Origin: Aliiruegeria sabulilitoris
GTDB taxonomy: Bacteria; Pseudomonadota; Alphaproteobacteria; Rhodobacterales; Rhodobacteraceae
Direction: 5' to 3'
NCBI RefSeq assembly: GCF_001558155.1
Contig: NZ_LOAS01000001.1
Location: 372,001-436,000, forward strand
DNA: 64,000 nucleotides
How positions within the stretch are numbered: the first letter of the stretch is position 1; every line of letters starts with the position of its first letter. Of this stretch, positions 27,973 to 38,034 are shown piece after piece. The notes under the pieces are model-generated. The model worked only from the letters and a program-made list of their open reading frames with translations. It ran no database searches and was not told where the DNA came from. The position numbers and the translations under genes are program-made.

Positions 27973-28641
27973 ATGAGTGCTGCCGTGATCCAGCTCCTGG
28001 TTTTGGCCGGGATAGCGATTTTCCTGATCCTGCGGCTCAGGTCCGTCCTCGGAACCCGCGAAGGTTTCGAGAAACCTCCGCTTTCCGTGAACGAGAGCAA
28101 GGCGGACCGCTCTGCGGGACGGCCGGAATTCGAGGTGATCGAAGGCGGTGTCGATCATGACATCACCAACCACGCCGAAGAAGGCAGCCCGACGGCCGAG
28201 GCGCTTGCCCAGATGAAGCGCGCGGAGCCCAGCTTCAATGTCGGCGAGTTCCTGCATGGCGCACGTGGTGCCTACGAGATGATCCTGATGGCATTCGAGC
28301 ATGGCGATATCGAACAGGTATCCCGTTTCCTGAGCCCGGATGTGCATGATGCCTTCAACCAGGTTCTGGAGGATCGCGCTTCGCAAGGCCTGACAATCAA
28401 GGCGAATTTCATTGGCGTTCGGGAGCTTTCCCTTCTAAGCGCGGAATTCGACCAGACCACAGATACCGGCGAGATCACCGTTCGCTTCGTCGGTGAACTG
28501 ACGTCGGTTGTTCGCAATGCCGAAGGCGATGTGCTGGAAGGGTCCGAAAACGAGATCAAGCGCCAGCGCGACGTCTGGACCTTTGCCCGACGCATGGGCG
28601 CGGGCGATCCGAACTGGCAACTGGTGGCCACGGGCGGATGA
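27973..28641 (+). CDS. Tim44/TimA-like membrane-associated protein
   Basis: The 222-residue protein has an N-terminal membrane helix (residues 4-22), a charged linker, and a Tim44-like domain at about 75-220 (FLHGARGAYEMILMAFEHGD through WTFARRMGAGDPNWQLVATGG). In alphaproteobacteria this family is related to the mitochondrial import factor Tim44; a role at the inner membrane is likely but its clients are not defined. It overlaps mltA by four bases and is divergent from fxsA. Confidence 0.9.
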   Translation: MSAAVIQLLVLAGIAIFLILRLRSVLGTREGFEKPPLSVNESKADRSAGRPEFEVIEGGVDHDITNHAEEGSPTAEALAQMKRAEPSFNVGEFLHGARGAYEMILMAFEHGDIEQVSRFLSPDVHDAFNQVLEDRASQGLTIKANFIGVRELSLLSAEFDQTTDTGEITVRFVGELTSVVRNAEGDVLEGSENEIKRQRDVWTFARRMGAGDPNWQLVATGG

Positions 28642-29669
28642 CACCTGCGGGCCGCGCGGCTGTTTTCGCGGCCCTGCTGGCGGCTGCCAGCCCCGCGGTT
28701 GGAGGCTCCGACCTTCAGATCCTGTCCTTTGACGACCTGTCCGGTTGGGCGCAGGACGATCACGAGGCGGCGCTGAAGACCTTTCTGAAGACCTGTGACA
28801 TCCCGAGCGAGCCGGAATGGCGCGGCTTGTGCAAGCTGGCCAAGGCGCAGGGCGGCGGGCGGAGCTTTTTCGAGCTGTTCTTTCGCCCGGTTCTGATTGG
28901 CGGAGACGAGGAGGCGCTGTTCACCGGCTATTACGAGCCGGAGCTGCGTGGCTCGCTCACACCGTCGGCCCGGTATCGTTTCCCGCTTTTCGCCAAGCCC
29001 AGGGAACTGCCAGACGGGCAGCCCTGGGCCACGCGCGCGCAGATCGAGGAAGAGGGGCTGCTGTCCGGGCGCGGATTGGAAATTGCCTGGGTCGAGGATC
29101 CAGTGGAGCTGTTCTTCCTGCAGATCCAGGGGTCCGGCCGCATCCGTCTGTCCGGCGGACAGGTGATCCGGGTAGGTTATGGCGGCCATAACGGTCATAA
29201 CTATCGCTCCATTGGGCAGGAAATGATCCGTCGCGGGATCTATGAAGCGCACCAGGTTTCGGCGCAGGTGATCAAGAATTGGGTGCGCCGCAATCCCGTG
29301 GACGGTCAGGAATTGCTCCGCCACAATCCGTCCTTCGTGTTTTTTCGCAAGGTGACAGGAAACGATCCCGGCGAAGGACCGATCGGCGCGATGAACCGGC
29401 CGGTGACGGCGGAGCGCAGCATCGCGGTCGATCCGGAATTCACGCCGCTTGGCGCGCCGGTCTGGATCGAAAAGAACGGCGCCGAGCCCATCCACCGGTT
29501 GATGATCGCGCAGGATACCGGCTCTGCGATCAAGGGGGCACAACGCGCCGATATTTTCTTTGGCACCGGTACCAAGGCGGGGAGGGCCGCCGGGAAAGTC
29601 CGTGACCCGGGACGCATGGTCGTGCTGGTTCCGATCCAGCGCGCCTATGCCATGACCGAAGAGGACTAA
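28638..29669 (+). CDS. mltA: Membrane-bound lytic murein transglycosylase A
   Basis: The 343-residue protein has an N-terminal signal sequence (about 20 residues), the MltA domain containing FTGYYEPELRG, and a C-terminal 3D domain with the catalytic Asp in IAQDTGSAIKGAQRADIFFGTG. It cleaves glycan strands with formation of 1,6-anhydro-MurNAc. No clear lipobox cysteine is visible, unlike E. coli MltA. The ATG overlaps the preceding stop. Confidence 0.95.
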   Translation: MTPAGRAAVFAALLAAASPAVGGSDLQILSFDDLSGWAQDDHEAALKTFLKTCDIPSEPEWRGLCKLAKAQGGGRSFFELFFRPVLIGGDEEALFTGYYEPELRGSLTPSARYRFPLFAKPRELPDGQPWATRAQIEEEGLLSGRGLEIAWVEDPVELFFLQIQGSGRIRLSGGQVIRVGYGGHNGHNYRSIGQEMIRRGIYEAHQVSAQVIKNWVRRNPVDGQELLRHNPSFVFFRKVTGNDPGEGPIGAMNRPVTAERSIAVDPEFTPLGAPVWIEKNGAEPIHRLMIAQDTGSAIKGAQRADIFFGTGTKAGRAAGKVRDPGRMVVLVPIQRAYAMTEED

Positions 29670-29672
29670 CGG

Positions 29673-30284
29673 ATGCCTCGAAAGCGCCGCCTCTCGGAGG
29701 ATGACCTGGCCGTCTGGAAACAAGTTGCGCGGACGACGAATCCGCTGCACCCGAACCGCAAGAAGCGAGTTGCGGATCCGATTGTCCCGGCCAATGCAAA
29801 AAAACCTTCCCGGTCCGAACCGGAACCGAAAGTCGTGACGGAGTTCCGAATTGGTCAGGCTGCCCGCTATGACCAGTCCAAAGGGCATGACCTCGGTCAT
29901 ACGTTGGAGCAACGGCTCGCAGGCCAGCCGGTCCGGATGGACAAGAAGACATTCGGCCGGATGAGAAAGGGCAAGCTCAAGCCGGAGCGCAAGATCGACC
30001 TGCATGGCATGACGCTCTCACAGGCGCATCCGGCCCTGAACCGTTTCATCATGTCTGCCCATGCAGATGGTTGCCGCCTCGTGTTGGTCGTGACCGGCAA
30101 AGGGAAGGGCAAAGGCAAGTGGGACGATGGTCCGATCCCGACCCCTCGGGGCATTCTGCGCAACCAGGTGCCGCAATGGTTGCATCTTGCACCGCTCGGT
30201 GGGCTGGTCCTGCAAGTCACGGATGCCCATATCAGCCATGGCGGCTCAGGCGCCTATTACGTCTACCTCTCCCGCAGACGATAG
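29673..30284 (+). CDS. Smr-domain protein
   Basis: The 203-residue protein has a basic, low-complexity N-terminal part and a C-terminal Smr domain at about 105-200, with IDLHGMTLSQAH and LVLVVTGKGKGKGKWDDG. Smr domains are nicking or RNA-cleaving nucleases, some linked to ribosome rescue. It follows mltA by three bases. Its 3' end overlaps the convergent MFS gene by 39 bp. Confidence 0.9.
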   Translation: MPRKRRLSEDDLAVWKQVARTTNPLHPNRKKRVADPIVPANAKKPSRSEPEPKVVTEFRIGQAARYDQSKGHDLGHTLEQRLAGQPVRMDKKTFGRMRKGKLKPERKIDLHGMTLSQAHPALNRFIMSAHADGCRLVLVVTGKGKGKGKWDDGPIPTPRGILRNQVPQWLHLAPLGGLVLQVTDAHISHGGSGAYYVYLSRRR

Positions 30285-31496
30285 CGCGTGCCGTATCCGC
30301 CGCATCGCCAAGGTCACGATGATGGCCGTGACGAAGAAATAGCCGCCGATCAACACCATCTGCCTTTCGAATCCGATCCCGGTATCAATGAGATAACCTG
30401 AGACGACCGGACCGACCGCCGAGCCGAAAACCATGATCGCCGCGGCAACCGACTTGATCGCGCCAAGGTTTCGCGTGCCATAGAACTCGGCCCAGAATGC
30501 GCTCTGGAGGGTCGAGATTCCACCAGTGGTCATACCCAGAAGAGCCATTCCCAGTGCCGCGCCGAGCAAACCATTGCTGAAGCCGAGCACAAGAAAACCA
30601 AGCGCCATGGGCACCGCGAGAAACGGGAGAAGCCGCGCAGTTCCAAGCCGGTCCAGCATGATGCCGCTCGTAAACATCATCACCGTGGCGCAGCCGGTGA
30701 AAACCGGGAACAGCGCAACGAATGAGAGATGGGAGAGGCCCTTGATCTCGGCGACATGCACCTGGAGGAAGAACAACGCCGTGGTGAAGGCGGGCGGGCC
30801 GAGCAGGAGCGGCACCATCGCCCAGAACAGCCAATGCCGCAGCATCTCGCTGCGACGCCAGTGGCGGCCCTCCATTCCAGTGGAGGATTGAGATTGCGCG
30901 GACTCCGAGGGAATCCGCTCCTGTCGAAGCAACCCCATCAAGACCGGTACCACGGCAAGGACAAGAACGCCTGCAAGAACCCAGAGCGCACGCCAACCGA
31001 AAACCGGCAGCATGGCCACGAAGCCCAGTGGAAGCAATGCTTGCCCAATGGTCACCCCGAGGGTTGCCACCGAGAGCGCCTTTCCCCGGTTCGCGTCGAA
31101 CCAGCGACCCATGGCGACAATCGCGATGTGGAAGGTCATGCCCTGTCCGGCAAGCCGCAATGCGAAGACGACGAATGGCAGCGCCCAGGCACCCGGAACA
31201 GCCGCCATCGCCAGACACGCGGCGGCAAGGATCGGCAGAACAATCAAGGCGAGGTCGCGCACGCGGAACCGGTCGGCAAGCGTGCCGGCCCAGAGCATCG
31301 TGACGGCCGATGCCAGTGTTCCGAGTGCATAGATCGCTCCCCAATCCCCATGGCTCAGCGAATAGGCCGCCCGGATCTCGCCGGCAAAGACCGAAATGAG
31401 AAAGGTCTGTCCGAAGCTCGATGTCAGCGTCAGCAGGAAGCCTGCGCCGAGCCAGCCTGCGTTATCGCGCAGGAAACCGAGGAGACCTGTCTGCAT
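30246..31496 (-). CDS. MFS transporter
   Basis: The 416-residue integral membrane protein has about 12 hydrophobic segments and the MFS loop 2-3 motif GTLADRFRVRDL near residue 67. This is a major facilitator, but the substrate cannot be told. It begins one base after the following minus-strand gene stop, so it is co-transcribed with the lipoprotein hydrolase. The 3' end overlaps the Smr gene. Confidence 0.85.
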   Translation of the reverse strand: MQTGLLGFLRDNAGWLGAGFLLTLTSSFGQTFLISVFAGEIRAAYSLSHGDWGAIYALGTLASAVTMLWAGTLADRFRVRDLALIVLPILAAACLAMAAVPGAWALPFVVFALRLAGQGMTFHIAIVAMGRWFDANRGKALSVATLGVTIGQALLPLGFVAMLPVFGWRALWVLAGVLVLAVVPVLMGLLRQERIPSESAQSQSSTGMEGRHWRRSEMLRHWLFWAMVPLLLGPPAFTTALFFLQVHVAEIKGLSHLSFVALFPVFTGCATVMMFTSGIMLDRLGTARLLPFLAVPMALGFLVLGFSNGLLGAALGMALLGMTTGGISTLQSAFWAEFYGTRNLGAIKSVAAAIMVFGSAVGPVVSGYLIDTGIGFERQMVLIGGYFFVTAIIVTLAMRRIRHALSSAGEVDVIGA

Positions 31497-31497
31497 G

Positions 31498-32616
31498 CTA
31501 GTAACCCGTTTCCTGGTGGATGCGGACGGGATCGAGGATGATCTCGGTTGCGTTCTGCACCGTCAGAATGGTTCCCGGAATGAGGCCGGGGCGGGTGGTG
31601 ATGTCGCGGTGGAATGCCTTCTCGATCGCGTTCGTCTCGGACAGGAGGGCGATGAGGGTAGGGGAGCTGACGGCTGTCAGGTGTGTGTTCCAGGTGTCCC
31701 GAAACTCGGAGACATTGACCACTGTAACTTCGAGCTCGCCGACCTCGGTCGCCGAGCCGATATTGCCAAGCCGGGTACGTTGTCCGGTCAGCTGCGCCGA
31801 CAGGCGCAGGGCACTGTCACGATTCGAAACAAGTAACAGGAAAGGTTGCGGCAAGGGGCCGATATCGGCGACCTGACTGTGAAACAGGTCAATATCGATA
31901 TCCGGCGCCATCAGGGCGACGCCGCCGATGCGGTCCCAGGCCGGACCACGGCCGCGCAACGACATCTGCCGCAACGTCTCCATCATGACCTGCGAGCCCA
32001 GGGAATGGGCGAGCAGGATAATGTTTCGCCCGCCCGCGGCGGCAATTTCCTCGATCAACTCCTCAAGACCATTGCGGGCATAGAGAACGCTGTCGCGATC
32101 ATAGGCATATCGGAGCGGGGAGCCGCTCGATGGCCAGGCGTAATGGACCGGCAGGGCATTGATACCGAGATCGGAATGGATCTGGGCCGCACGAAAAACG
32201 CCATCGGCCATGGTGTTGTTGAAACCATGGATGAAGATGAAGACTTCCCCGTTGTATTGCGGGTTTTCTGCCAGCCTCCGCGCGATATCCGCGCGAAATT
32301 CCGAAGCGGACAAGGGTTGGATCGAACGGGTCAGGAAGTGCCGCTCCGGATCGGGGTTCTTTCCACCGACCTCGACCTTTCCCTCCGCATGCTTGGGCGG
32401 GATCGAGATTTCCATACTGGAAAAACGGATCTGCCCGCGACTTGCAGCGCCAAAAGCGCCGCTTTCGTCGCGCTGGCGGCTAGAACCGACAAGGATTTCG
32501 ACATCTGTACCGATGCCGGACGGGGCCGGGCGTGGGGCGATCTCTGAGCGTCCCGTGCAGGATGCCAGAACGAACGCCAGGATCACGAGGATCCGTATCG
32601 GTGATGATGTATACAT
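31498..32616 (-). CDS. Alpha/beta-hydrolase lipoprotein (DUF900-like)
   Basis: The 372-residue protein has a lipoprotein signal ending in FVLASC (Cys20). An alpha/beta-hydrolase domain follows with oxyanion segment VFIFIHGFNNTMADG and nucleophile elbow LLAHSLGSQ (GxSxG variant). This matches the DUF900 family of predicted esterases. It is predicted at the cell envelope. It heads a two-gene unit with the MFS transporter; hslU lies upstream with 61 bp between. Confidence 0.87.
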   Translation of the reverse strand: MYTSSPIRILVILAFVLASCTGRSEIAPRPAPSGIGTDVEILVGSSRQRDESGAFGAASRGQIRFSSMEISIPPKHAEGKVEVGGKNPDPERHFLTRSIQPLSASEFRADIARRLAENPQYNGEVFIFIHGFNNTMADGVFRAAQIHSDLGINALPVHYAWPSSGSPLRYAYDRDSVLYARNGLEELIEEIAAAGGRNIILLAHSLGSQVMMETLRQMSLRGRGPAWDRIGGVALMAPDIDIDLFHSQVADIGPLPQPFLLLVSNRDSALRLSAQLTGQRTRLGNIGSATEVGELEVTVVNVSEFRDTWNTHLTAVSSPTLIALLSETNAIEKAFHRDITTRPGLIPGTILTVQNATEIILDPVRIHQETGY

Positions 32617-32677
32617 GTCGCCCGTCTAGACCGTTGATGTGACAGGCGCCATGTATTCGGCAATTTGCCGCGGCCGT

Positions 32678-34006
32678 TCAGAGGACGTAGCGGCTCAAAT
32701 CTGCCGACCCGGCCAGCTCGCCAAGGTTTTCGCTGACAAAATCGGCATCCACAGTCACGGCCTGGCCTGGCCTGTCGGGCGCTGTGAAGCTCAACTCCTC
32801 GAAAACACGTTCCATGACGGTGTAGAGACGACGCGCGCCGATATTCTCGACGCTGCTATTCACCTCTGCCGCTATGCGGGCCAATGCGGCGATGCCATCT
32901 TCGGTGAAATCGACCACCACTTCTTCGGTTGCCATGAGCGCGGTGTATTGCCGGGTAAGCGCATTGTCTGTTTCCGTCAGAATGCGAACGAAGTCATCCT
33001 CGGTCAGGGCGCGCAATTCAACGCGGATCGGCAAGCGGCCCTGAAGTTCCGGCAACAGGTCGGACGGCTTGGCAATGTGGAAAGCGCCGGATGCGATAAA
33101 GAGGATATGGTCCGTCTTGACCGGCCCATGCTTGGTGGAAACCGTGGTCCCCTCGATCAGGGGCAGCAGGTCGCGCTGCACGCCTTCGCGGCTCACATCG
33201 CCGCCGCGCGCTTCCTGACGAGCGCAGACCTTGTCGATCTCATCGAGAAACACGATGCCGTTCTGTTGCACGGATTCCAGAGCCATACGGGTCACGGCCT
33301 CGTCGTCGAGAAGCTTGTCGGCCTCCTCGGAGAGCAACACCTCGTAGCTGTCGGCCACGGACAGGCGGCGTTTCACAGTCCGTCCACCGAACGCCTTGCC
33401 GAAGATCGAGCCGAGATCCATCGCACCCATATTCATGCCCGGCTGGCCGGGAACCTCGAACATGGGCATGGAGGGGCCGGCATCGGCGACTTCCAGTTCG
33501 ATGATCGTGTCGTCCAGCTCGCCACTCTTGAGCTTCTTGCGGAACATCTCGCGGGTCTGTTCGCGCGCATCCACGCCGGCGATGGCTTCCAGAACCCGCT
33601 CCTCGGCGTTCTGATACGCCTTGGCCTTGACCTCGTCGCGCATGAAATCCCGCGTCTGCTGGATCGCGGTATCAACCAGATCGCGGATGATCTGTTCCAC
33701 GTCGCGACCGACATAACCGACTTCCGTGAACTTGGTCGCTTCCACCTTGATGAAAGGGGCACGGGCGAGCTTGGCCAGGCGGCGCGAGATCTCTGTCTTG
33801 CCGACGCCCGTGGGGCCGATCATCAGGATGTTTTTCGGGTAAACCTCGTCGCGCAGGTCGTCGGAGAGCTGCTTGCGCCGCCAGCGGTTGCGGAGCGCCA
33901 CGGCCACGGCGCGCTTGGCATCCTTCTGGCCAATGATGAAACGGTCGAGCTCGCTCACGATCTCGCGGGGGGTCAGGTCGGTCATGTTCTCGGCCTTTGC
34001 TGGCAA
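32678..34006 (-). CDS. hslU: ATP-dependent protease ATPase subunit HslU
   Basis: The 442-residue AAA+ unfoldase has the N-terminal [17 protein letters not shown] segment, Walker [19 protein letters not shown], the [14 protein letters not shown] pore region, the I-domain, Walker [10 protein letters not shown], and the C-terminal YVL that docks into HslV. It partners HslV encoded at 26.1 kb. The start follows from the conserved N-terminus. Confidence 0.97.
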   Translation of the reverse strand: MPAKAENMTDLTPREIVSELDRFIIGQKDAKRAVAVALRNRWRRKQLSDDLRDEVYPKNILMIGPTGVGKTEISRRLAKLARAPFIKVEATKFTEVGYVGRDVEQIIRDLVDTAIQQTRDFMRDEVKAKAYQNAEERVLEAIAGVDAREQTREMFRKKLKSGELDDTIIELEVADAGPSMPMFEVPGQPGMNMGAMDLGSIFGKAFGGRTVKRRLSVADSYEVLLSEEADKLLDDEAVTRMALESVQQNGIVFLDEIDKVCARQEARGGDVSREGVQRDLLPLIEGTTVSTKHGPVKTDHILFIASGAFHIAKPSDLLPELQGRLPIRVELRALTEDDFVRILTETDNALTRQYTALMATEEVVVDFTEDGIAALARIAAEVNSSVENIGARRLYTVMERVFEELSFTAPDRPGQAVTVDADFVSENLGELAGSADLSRYVL

Positions 34007-34129
34007 TATTGTCGCCTAGGTAGTCACCCCAGCGTCAGACGCAAGCCTTCACGGTTGCCCGGAATCACTTCTCATGCGTTCATTGCCGGGATTTTCGATC
34101 CTTTTTTCCCGGACTGACCGGAGTTTGAT

Positions 34130-34918
34130 ATGCGCCTGAAAGTTTTTGTCTCGCTGTTGCTTTTTCTCGTTTCGGCCTGTGGAGGCGGGGGAAAGGACAA
34201 GGGGGAGGTTTCCAGAACCGGTTCCCGTCCGGTCGCCGTGACCCATCCAGATTTTGGCGATGCCGATCCGCATCCGTGGTCTGGCCGCACGCCGAAATCC
34301 TATGCAGTGCACGGGTTGGACGTGTCGCGCTGGCAAAGCTCCATCGATTGGGCCACGGCACGGGACGCCGGAATTTCGTTCGTCTTCATCAAGGCCACCG
34401 AAGGGGTCGAAGAGCTTGACCCGATGTTCCGGGAGCATTGGCGCAACGCCGGGCGGGCCGGCATCCCGCGGGCTGGCTATCATTTTTATTACTTCTGCGC
34501 GCCAGCGGAGGCGCAGGCGAAGTGGTTCATCGCCAATGTCCCCCGGGAGGCGGGTGGGTTGCCGCATGTACTTGATATGGAATGGAATCCCTATTCGCCC
34601 ACCTGCACATTGCGGCCCGACGGCGCGGTGGTCCGTGCGGAGGCAAAGAAGTTCCTCGACATCCTGGAACGCCATTACGGACAACGGCCGATCCTCTATA
34701 CGTCGGTCGATTTCTGGGAAGACACGGATATTGGGAAGCTCTACGGAACACGGTTCTGGCTGCGTTCGGTCGCGGACCATCCTTCTGAGCGCTATCCCGG
34801 GGCGCGATGGGATTTCTGGCAATATACCGGAACCGGGCTTGTTCCGGGCGTGTCTGGCAAGGTGGATATCAACGTGTTCCACGGCTCCCAGCAGGCGTGG
34901 AAGAGCTACCCGAACTGA
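34130..34918 (+). CDS. GH25 lysozyme-like lipoprotein
   Basis: The 262-residue protein starts with a lipoprotein signal ending FLVSAC. The GH25 muramidase fold covers about residues 55-260: HGLDVSRWQSSIDW with catalytic Asp, FVFIKATEGVEELD, YHFYYFC, and LDMEWNP with acidic catalytic residues. It probably cleaves peptidoglycan. GH25 enzymes are often phage-linked, but no phage genes are nearby and the sequence composition matches its neighbours. Confidence 0.9.
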   Translation: MRLKVFVSLLLFLVSACGGGGKDKGEVSRTGSRPVAVTHPDFGDADPHPWSGRTPKSYAVHGLDVSRWQSSIDWATARDAGISFVFIKATEGVEELDPMFREHWRNAGRAGIPRAGYHFYYFCAPAEAQAKWFIANVPREAGGLPHVLDMEWNPYSPTCTLRPDGAVVRAEAKKFLDILERHYGQRPILYTSVDFWEDTDIGKLYGTRFWLRSVADHPSERYPGARWDFWQYTGTGLVPGVSGKVDINVFHGSQQAWKSYPN

Positions 34919-34926
34919 ACGCCGGT

Positions 34927-35616
34927 TCAGTCCGAAAAGCTTTTCCAGAGCGGGTCATCGCCGAGCGCTTCCAACAGCGCCTGATGCGCCAAGCGTTCCG
35001 GTTCCGTAAGCTTCGAGGGGAGCGGGGTCGGGCGCGGGCGCGGGCGCCATGCGGATCCGGAGTTGGAACTGCTCTGTGAGTTGGAGGCGAGAGCAAAATC
35101 GGGCTGCCGGCCGCCGATAAGTTCCAGATAGACATCCGCAAGGATCTCAGAGTCGAGAAGCGCGCCGTGAAGCGTGCGCGAGGAGTTGTCGATGTTGAAG
35201 CGGCGGCAAAGCGCGTCCAGAGAGGAGGGCGAGCCGGGGAAACGCTTTCGCGCCATTGCCAGCGTGTCCAGCGCCTGTGCCTTTGGCAGTTTCGGAAAGC
35301 CCGCCCATTCCAGCTCCGCGTTGAGAAATTTCATGTCGAAGGGCGCGTTGTGAATGACCAGCACGGCATCCTGGATGAAATCCATGAAATCCTGCGCGAT
35401 CGCCTCGAAAAGGGGTTTATCGGCCAGGAACTCTTCGGAGATTCCATGAACTTCGTAGGCTTCCATCGGCATGTTCCGCCGGGGGTTGATATATTGGTGA
35501 TAGGTGCGGCCGGTAGGGACATGGTTTTCGAGCTCCACGCCGCCGATCTCGACAATCCGGTGGCCATCGTAGGGGTCCAGTCCGGTTGTCTCCGTATCCA
35601 TCACGATTTCACGCAT
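34927..35616 (-). CDS. dnaQ: DNA polymerase III epsilon subunit (3'-5' proofreading exonuclease)
   Basis: The 229-residue DEDD exonuclease starts [14 protein letters not shown] (ExoI, catalytic Asp/Glu), followed by Exo[16 protein letters not shown] and ExoIII with [19 protein letters not shown]. It proofreads for Pol III. It overlaps the coaE stop by eight bases in the leftward maf-aroE-coaE-dnaQ operon. Confidence 0.96.
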   Translation of the reverse strand: MREIVMDTETTGLDPYDGHRIVEIGGVELENHVPTGRTYHQYINPRRNMPMEAYEVHGISEEFLADKPLFEAIAQDFMDFIQDAVLVIHNAPFDMKFLNAELEWAGFPKLPKAQALDTLAMARKRFPGSPSSLDALCRRFNIDNSSRTLHGALLDSEILADVYLELIGGRQPDFALASNSQSSSNSGSAWRPRPRPTPLPSKLTEPERLAHQALLEALGDDPLWKSFSD

Positions 35617-36202
35617 GTGATTTCCTCAGCTCCGTCATCAGCGTCCGAACCTGTGTTCGTGCGCCCTCCAGGGTAGTCGTGTCAATGACCAGATCGGCGC
35701 GGGCGCGTTTCTGGGCATCGGGCATCTGTTTCGACAGGATTCGGTGGAATTGTTCAACACTCATTCCGGGACGGGCGAGGACACGTGTGCGTTGTTCTCC
35801 CGCCGGGGCCGAGACGACGACATTCAAGTCCATCCCTTCGCTCGCGCCGGTCTCGAAGAGAAGCGGAATATCGAGCAGCAGGATAGGCGCGGAGGTTGTG
35901 GCAATGAATTCGGCGCGATCCGTGGTAAGGAGCGGGTGGACGACGGATTCGATCCGCCCAAGCGCGGTATCGTCTTGGCTGATCCAGTTCTTCAGCGCTT
36001 CACGGCTGACCGCGCCATCAATGATCGCGGACGGGCAGATGTCACTGATTGGTTCTACCGCAGCGCCGCCCGGTGAATAGAGACGGTGCACGGCGGCATC
36101 GGCATCCCAAACCGGAACACCTTCATCGGCGAACATGCCGGCGGTTGTCGACTTGCCCATTCCGATGGAACCCGTCAGCCCGATCAGGAAAGGTTTCGTC
36201 AT
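35609..36202 (-). CDS. coaE: Dephospho-CoA kinase
   Basis: The 197-residue P-loop kinase performs the last step of coenzyme A synthesis. It opens [20 protein letters not shown] with Walker [19 protein letters not shown] follows. The ATG at 36202 overlaps the aroE stop (ATGA) and matches the family N-terminus; the frame extends upstream without support. Confidence 0.96.
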   Translation of the reverse strand: MTKPFLIGLTGSIGMGKSTTAGMFADEGVPVWDADAAVHRLYSPGGAAVEPISDICPSAIIDGAVSREALKNWISQDDTALGRIESVVHPLLTTDRAEFIATTSAPILLLDIPLLFETGASEGMDLNVVVSAPAGEQRTRVLARPGMSVEQFHRILSKQMPDAQKRARADLVIDTTTLEGARTQVRTLMTELRKSHA

Positions 36203-37032
36203 TGGGTGAGAACCGCTTGGCGGAGTTCCTCCGTTATCTCCGGCCGGAGTCCGAACCAGCGTTCGAAACCGGGTGCGGCCTGATGCAGGAGCATTCCGAG
36301 ACCGTCCACAACCCGGCAACCACGCTCGGCGGCCTGCTTGAGAAAAGGCGTTTCTAGCGGGGCGTAGACAAGATCATTGACCGTGGCGGCCGGATCGAGC
36401 GCATCGAGCGACACCCGAAAATCCGGCTTGCCGACCATCCCGAGCGACGTGGTGTTCACGACGGTGGCCGCGCCGGCCAGCATCGGCCCGGCATGAACCC
36501 AGTCATGGACTTCGATCTTGGGCCCGAATTCCGATCTCAGCGCTTCGGCGCGTCCCCGCGTGCGGTTGGTCAGGCGGATGCTCGGGGCACCCGCATCTAT
36601 CAACGCCGTGACGATTGCACGGGCGGCACCGCCGGCACCGAACACAGCCGCCGGACCCGATTGCGCATCCCAACCGGGGGCGTTCTGGCGCAGGTTGGCA
36701 AGGAAACCATAGCCATCCGTGTTATCTGCGTGAATTCGTCCATCTTCATGGAAAATCAATGTGTTGGCAGCACCGATGAGGGCGGCGCGATCGGTTACCA
36801 GATTAGCAAGGGAAAGCGCCGTCTCCTTGTGCGGAATGGTGACATTTACACCGACGAAACCCATCCGCGGGAGCATCTGCAACACCTCGGCCAGATCCGA
36901 TTGTGCAATATCCATAGGAATGTAATGGCCCGCCAAGCCATAGGTTTTCAGCCAATATCCATGCAACCTGGGAGACAAGGAATGGGCGACGGGAGATCCG
37001 ATCACCCCGGCAAGTGGTATTCTGGCAGTCAT
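36199..37032 (-). CDS. aroE: Shikimate dehydrogenase (NADP+)
   Basis: The 277-residue enzyme reduces 3-dehydroshikimate. It has the substrate site [13 protein letters not shown], catalytic Lys in NVTIPHKE, and the NADP loop [13 protein letters not shown]. It overlaps maf by four bases and coaE by four bases, so translation is coupled. Confidence 0.96.
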   Translation of the reverse strand: MTARIPLAGVIGSPVAHSLSPRLHGYWLKTYGLAGHYIPMDIAQSDLAEVLQMLPRMGFVGVNVTIPHKETALSLANLVTDRAALIGAANTLIFHEDGRIHADNTDGYGFLANLRQNAPGWDAQSGPAAVFGAGGAARAIVTALIDAGAPSIRLTNRTRGRAEALRSEFGPKIEVHDWVHAGPMLAGAATVVNTTSLGMVGKPDFRVSLDALDPAATVNDLVYAPLETPFLKQAAERGCRVVDGLGMLLHQAAPGFERWFGLRPEITEELRQAVLTQ

Positions 37033-37625
37033 GTTTCGATCACCCCTCTGAGTGCAAGATGATCCAACAGCGGCAATAACGGAAGCCCAAGGACGGAAAA
37101 GAAATCGCCATCAACACGCTCAAAGAGACGCACGCCTTCGGACTCGAGCTGGTAGGCACCGACACAGTAGCGGATCTGATCCCAATTCCGCGTGACATAG
37201 GAATCGACATAGGATTTCGAGAGCGTCCGCATTGTCATCCGCACCGTCTCAGTGATGCGCCAGACCGGGCGGTTGTCTTCGACCAGCACTGCCGCGCTGT
37301 GAAGGCGGTGTTCCCGGCCCGAAAGCCGCAGAACTTGTGAAACAGCGTCGGCGGGATCCGTCGGCTTTGTCAGGATCGTTCCGTCAAGTTCGAGGATCTG
37401 GTCGCATCCAAGAACGAGCCTGTCCGGCGCGCGCGCTGAAACCTTGAGGGCTTTGAGCTCGGCAAGATGATCGGCGATGTCGCGCGGCGAGAGCCCTTCG
37501 GCCTGCATCGCCTGGCGCGCGGTCTCTTCGTCGATACGGGCTTTCGACACCTCGAACCGAACATGGGCATTGCGCAAGAGTTCGGCCCGGACCTCCGACC
37601 CGGACGCGAGACACAGAACTGGCAT
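37029..37625 (-). CDS. maf: Maf-family nucleotide pyrophosphatase
   Basis: The 198-residue protein begins MPVLCLASGSEVRAELLRNA, close to the Maf signature (S/A)(S)xRR.LL; the usual LASxSPRR is LASGSEVR here. A central GCDQILELDG and SYVDSYVTRNWDQIRYCVGAYQLES follow. Maf enzymes hydrolyse modified or canonical NTPs. The ATG at 37625 is the family start; the longer frame would run into the presumed origin. It is the first gene of the leftward operon. Confidence 0.93.
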   Translation of the reverse strand: MPVLCLASGSEVRAELLRNAHVRFEVSKARIDEETARQAMQAEGLSPRDIADHLAELKALKVSARAPDRLVLGCDQILELDGTILTKPTDPADAVSQVLRLSGREHRLHSAAVLVEDNRPVWRITETVRMTMRTLSKSYVDSYVTRNWDQIRYCVGAYQLESEGVRLFERVDGDFFSVLGLPLLPLLDHLALRGVIET

Positions 37626-37871
37626 GTGGACAACCTCGTGGATAGCTCTGGGACTCCGTATTGGAAATCTTGTGACCTGATTGGGAGAGAATTTCCAGTA
37701 GGGGATTGGTGGTCGGTTTCGGGGATTGCGGTCACATCCCGTCCACGGTGTGCAGATCGAACGGGGCCGCTCGGGATCAATCCTGCTGTCCACCGCCGTC
37801 CCGAACTGGTACCCAGTATTGTCTACATCCGGTCTGTAGGTAACTTACTGAAATAAGAACGTATATTCAAA

Positions 37872-37880
37872 TTATCCACA
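37872..37880 (+). promoter_or_regulatory. Consensus DnaA box
   Basis: TTATCCACA is an exact match to the DnaA initiator 9-mer, in the maf-hemJ gap. Confidence 0.8.
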
Positions 37881-37967
37881 TATTGTGACAAGCTTGTCTG
37901 ATTCACTTCACATTGGGGATGACTCGGTGGATTTCCGTATAATCCACAAATGCACAGATCCTACATC

Positions 37968-38005
37968 AACAACATCTTTTATTTCTTCTTATTTTTTTTA
38001 TTTAG
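37968..38005. other. AT-rich tract, candidate unwinding element
   Basis: This stretch is almost entirely A and T with pyrimidine runs on one strand, in an otherwise GC-rich window. It lies 20 bp from the second DnaA-like box and just before the hemJ ribosome binding site. It could be the duplex unwinding element of the origin. Confidence 0.5.
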
Positions 38006-38034
38006 GGTAGGTCGGAATTCCAAGGAGAACGACC

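Larger units (their letters stand above)
37626..38034. other. Putative chromosomal replication origin (oriC)
   Basis: The 409-bp gap separates two operons transcribed away from each other, maf leftward and hemJ-rho rightward. It holds one perfect DnaA box (37872-37880), one-mismatch boxes TAATCCACA (37940-37948) and TTGTCCACA on the minus strand (37625-37633), three GANTC methylation sites (37652, 37900, 37921) and an AT-rich tract before hemJ. This gene order is the usual alphaproteobacterial origin neighbourhood, and parAB with parS sites lie 3-8 kb away. No coding frame of note is present. Confidence 0.75.

Noticed and set aside
34130-34918. GH25 lysozyme as prophage remnant
   Set aside because: No integrase, holin or structural genes are near, and its lipoprotein signal suggests a resident envelope enzyme.
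34913-34929. Inverted repeat CTGAAC-GCCG-GTTCAG spanning the GH25 and dnaQ stops
   Set aside because: Short, with no T-run, so it is not counted as a terminator.
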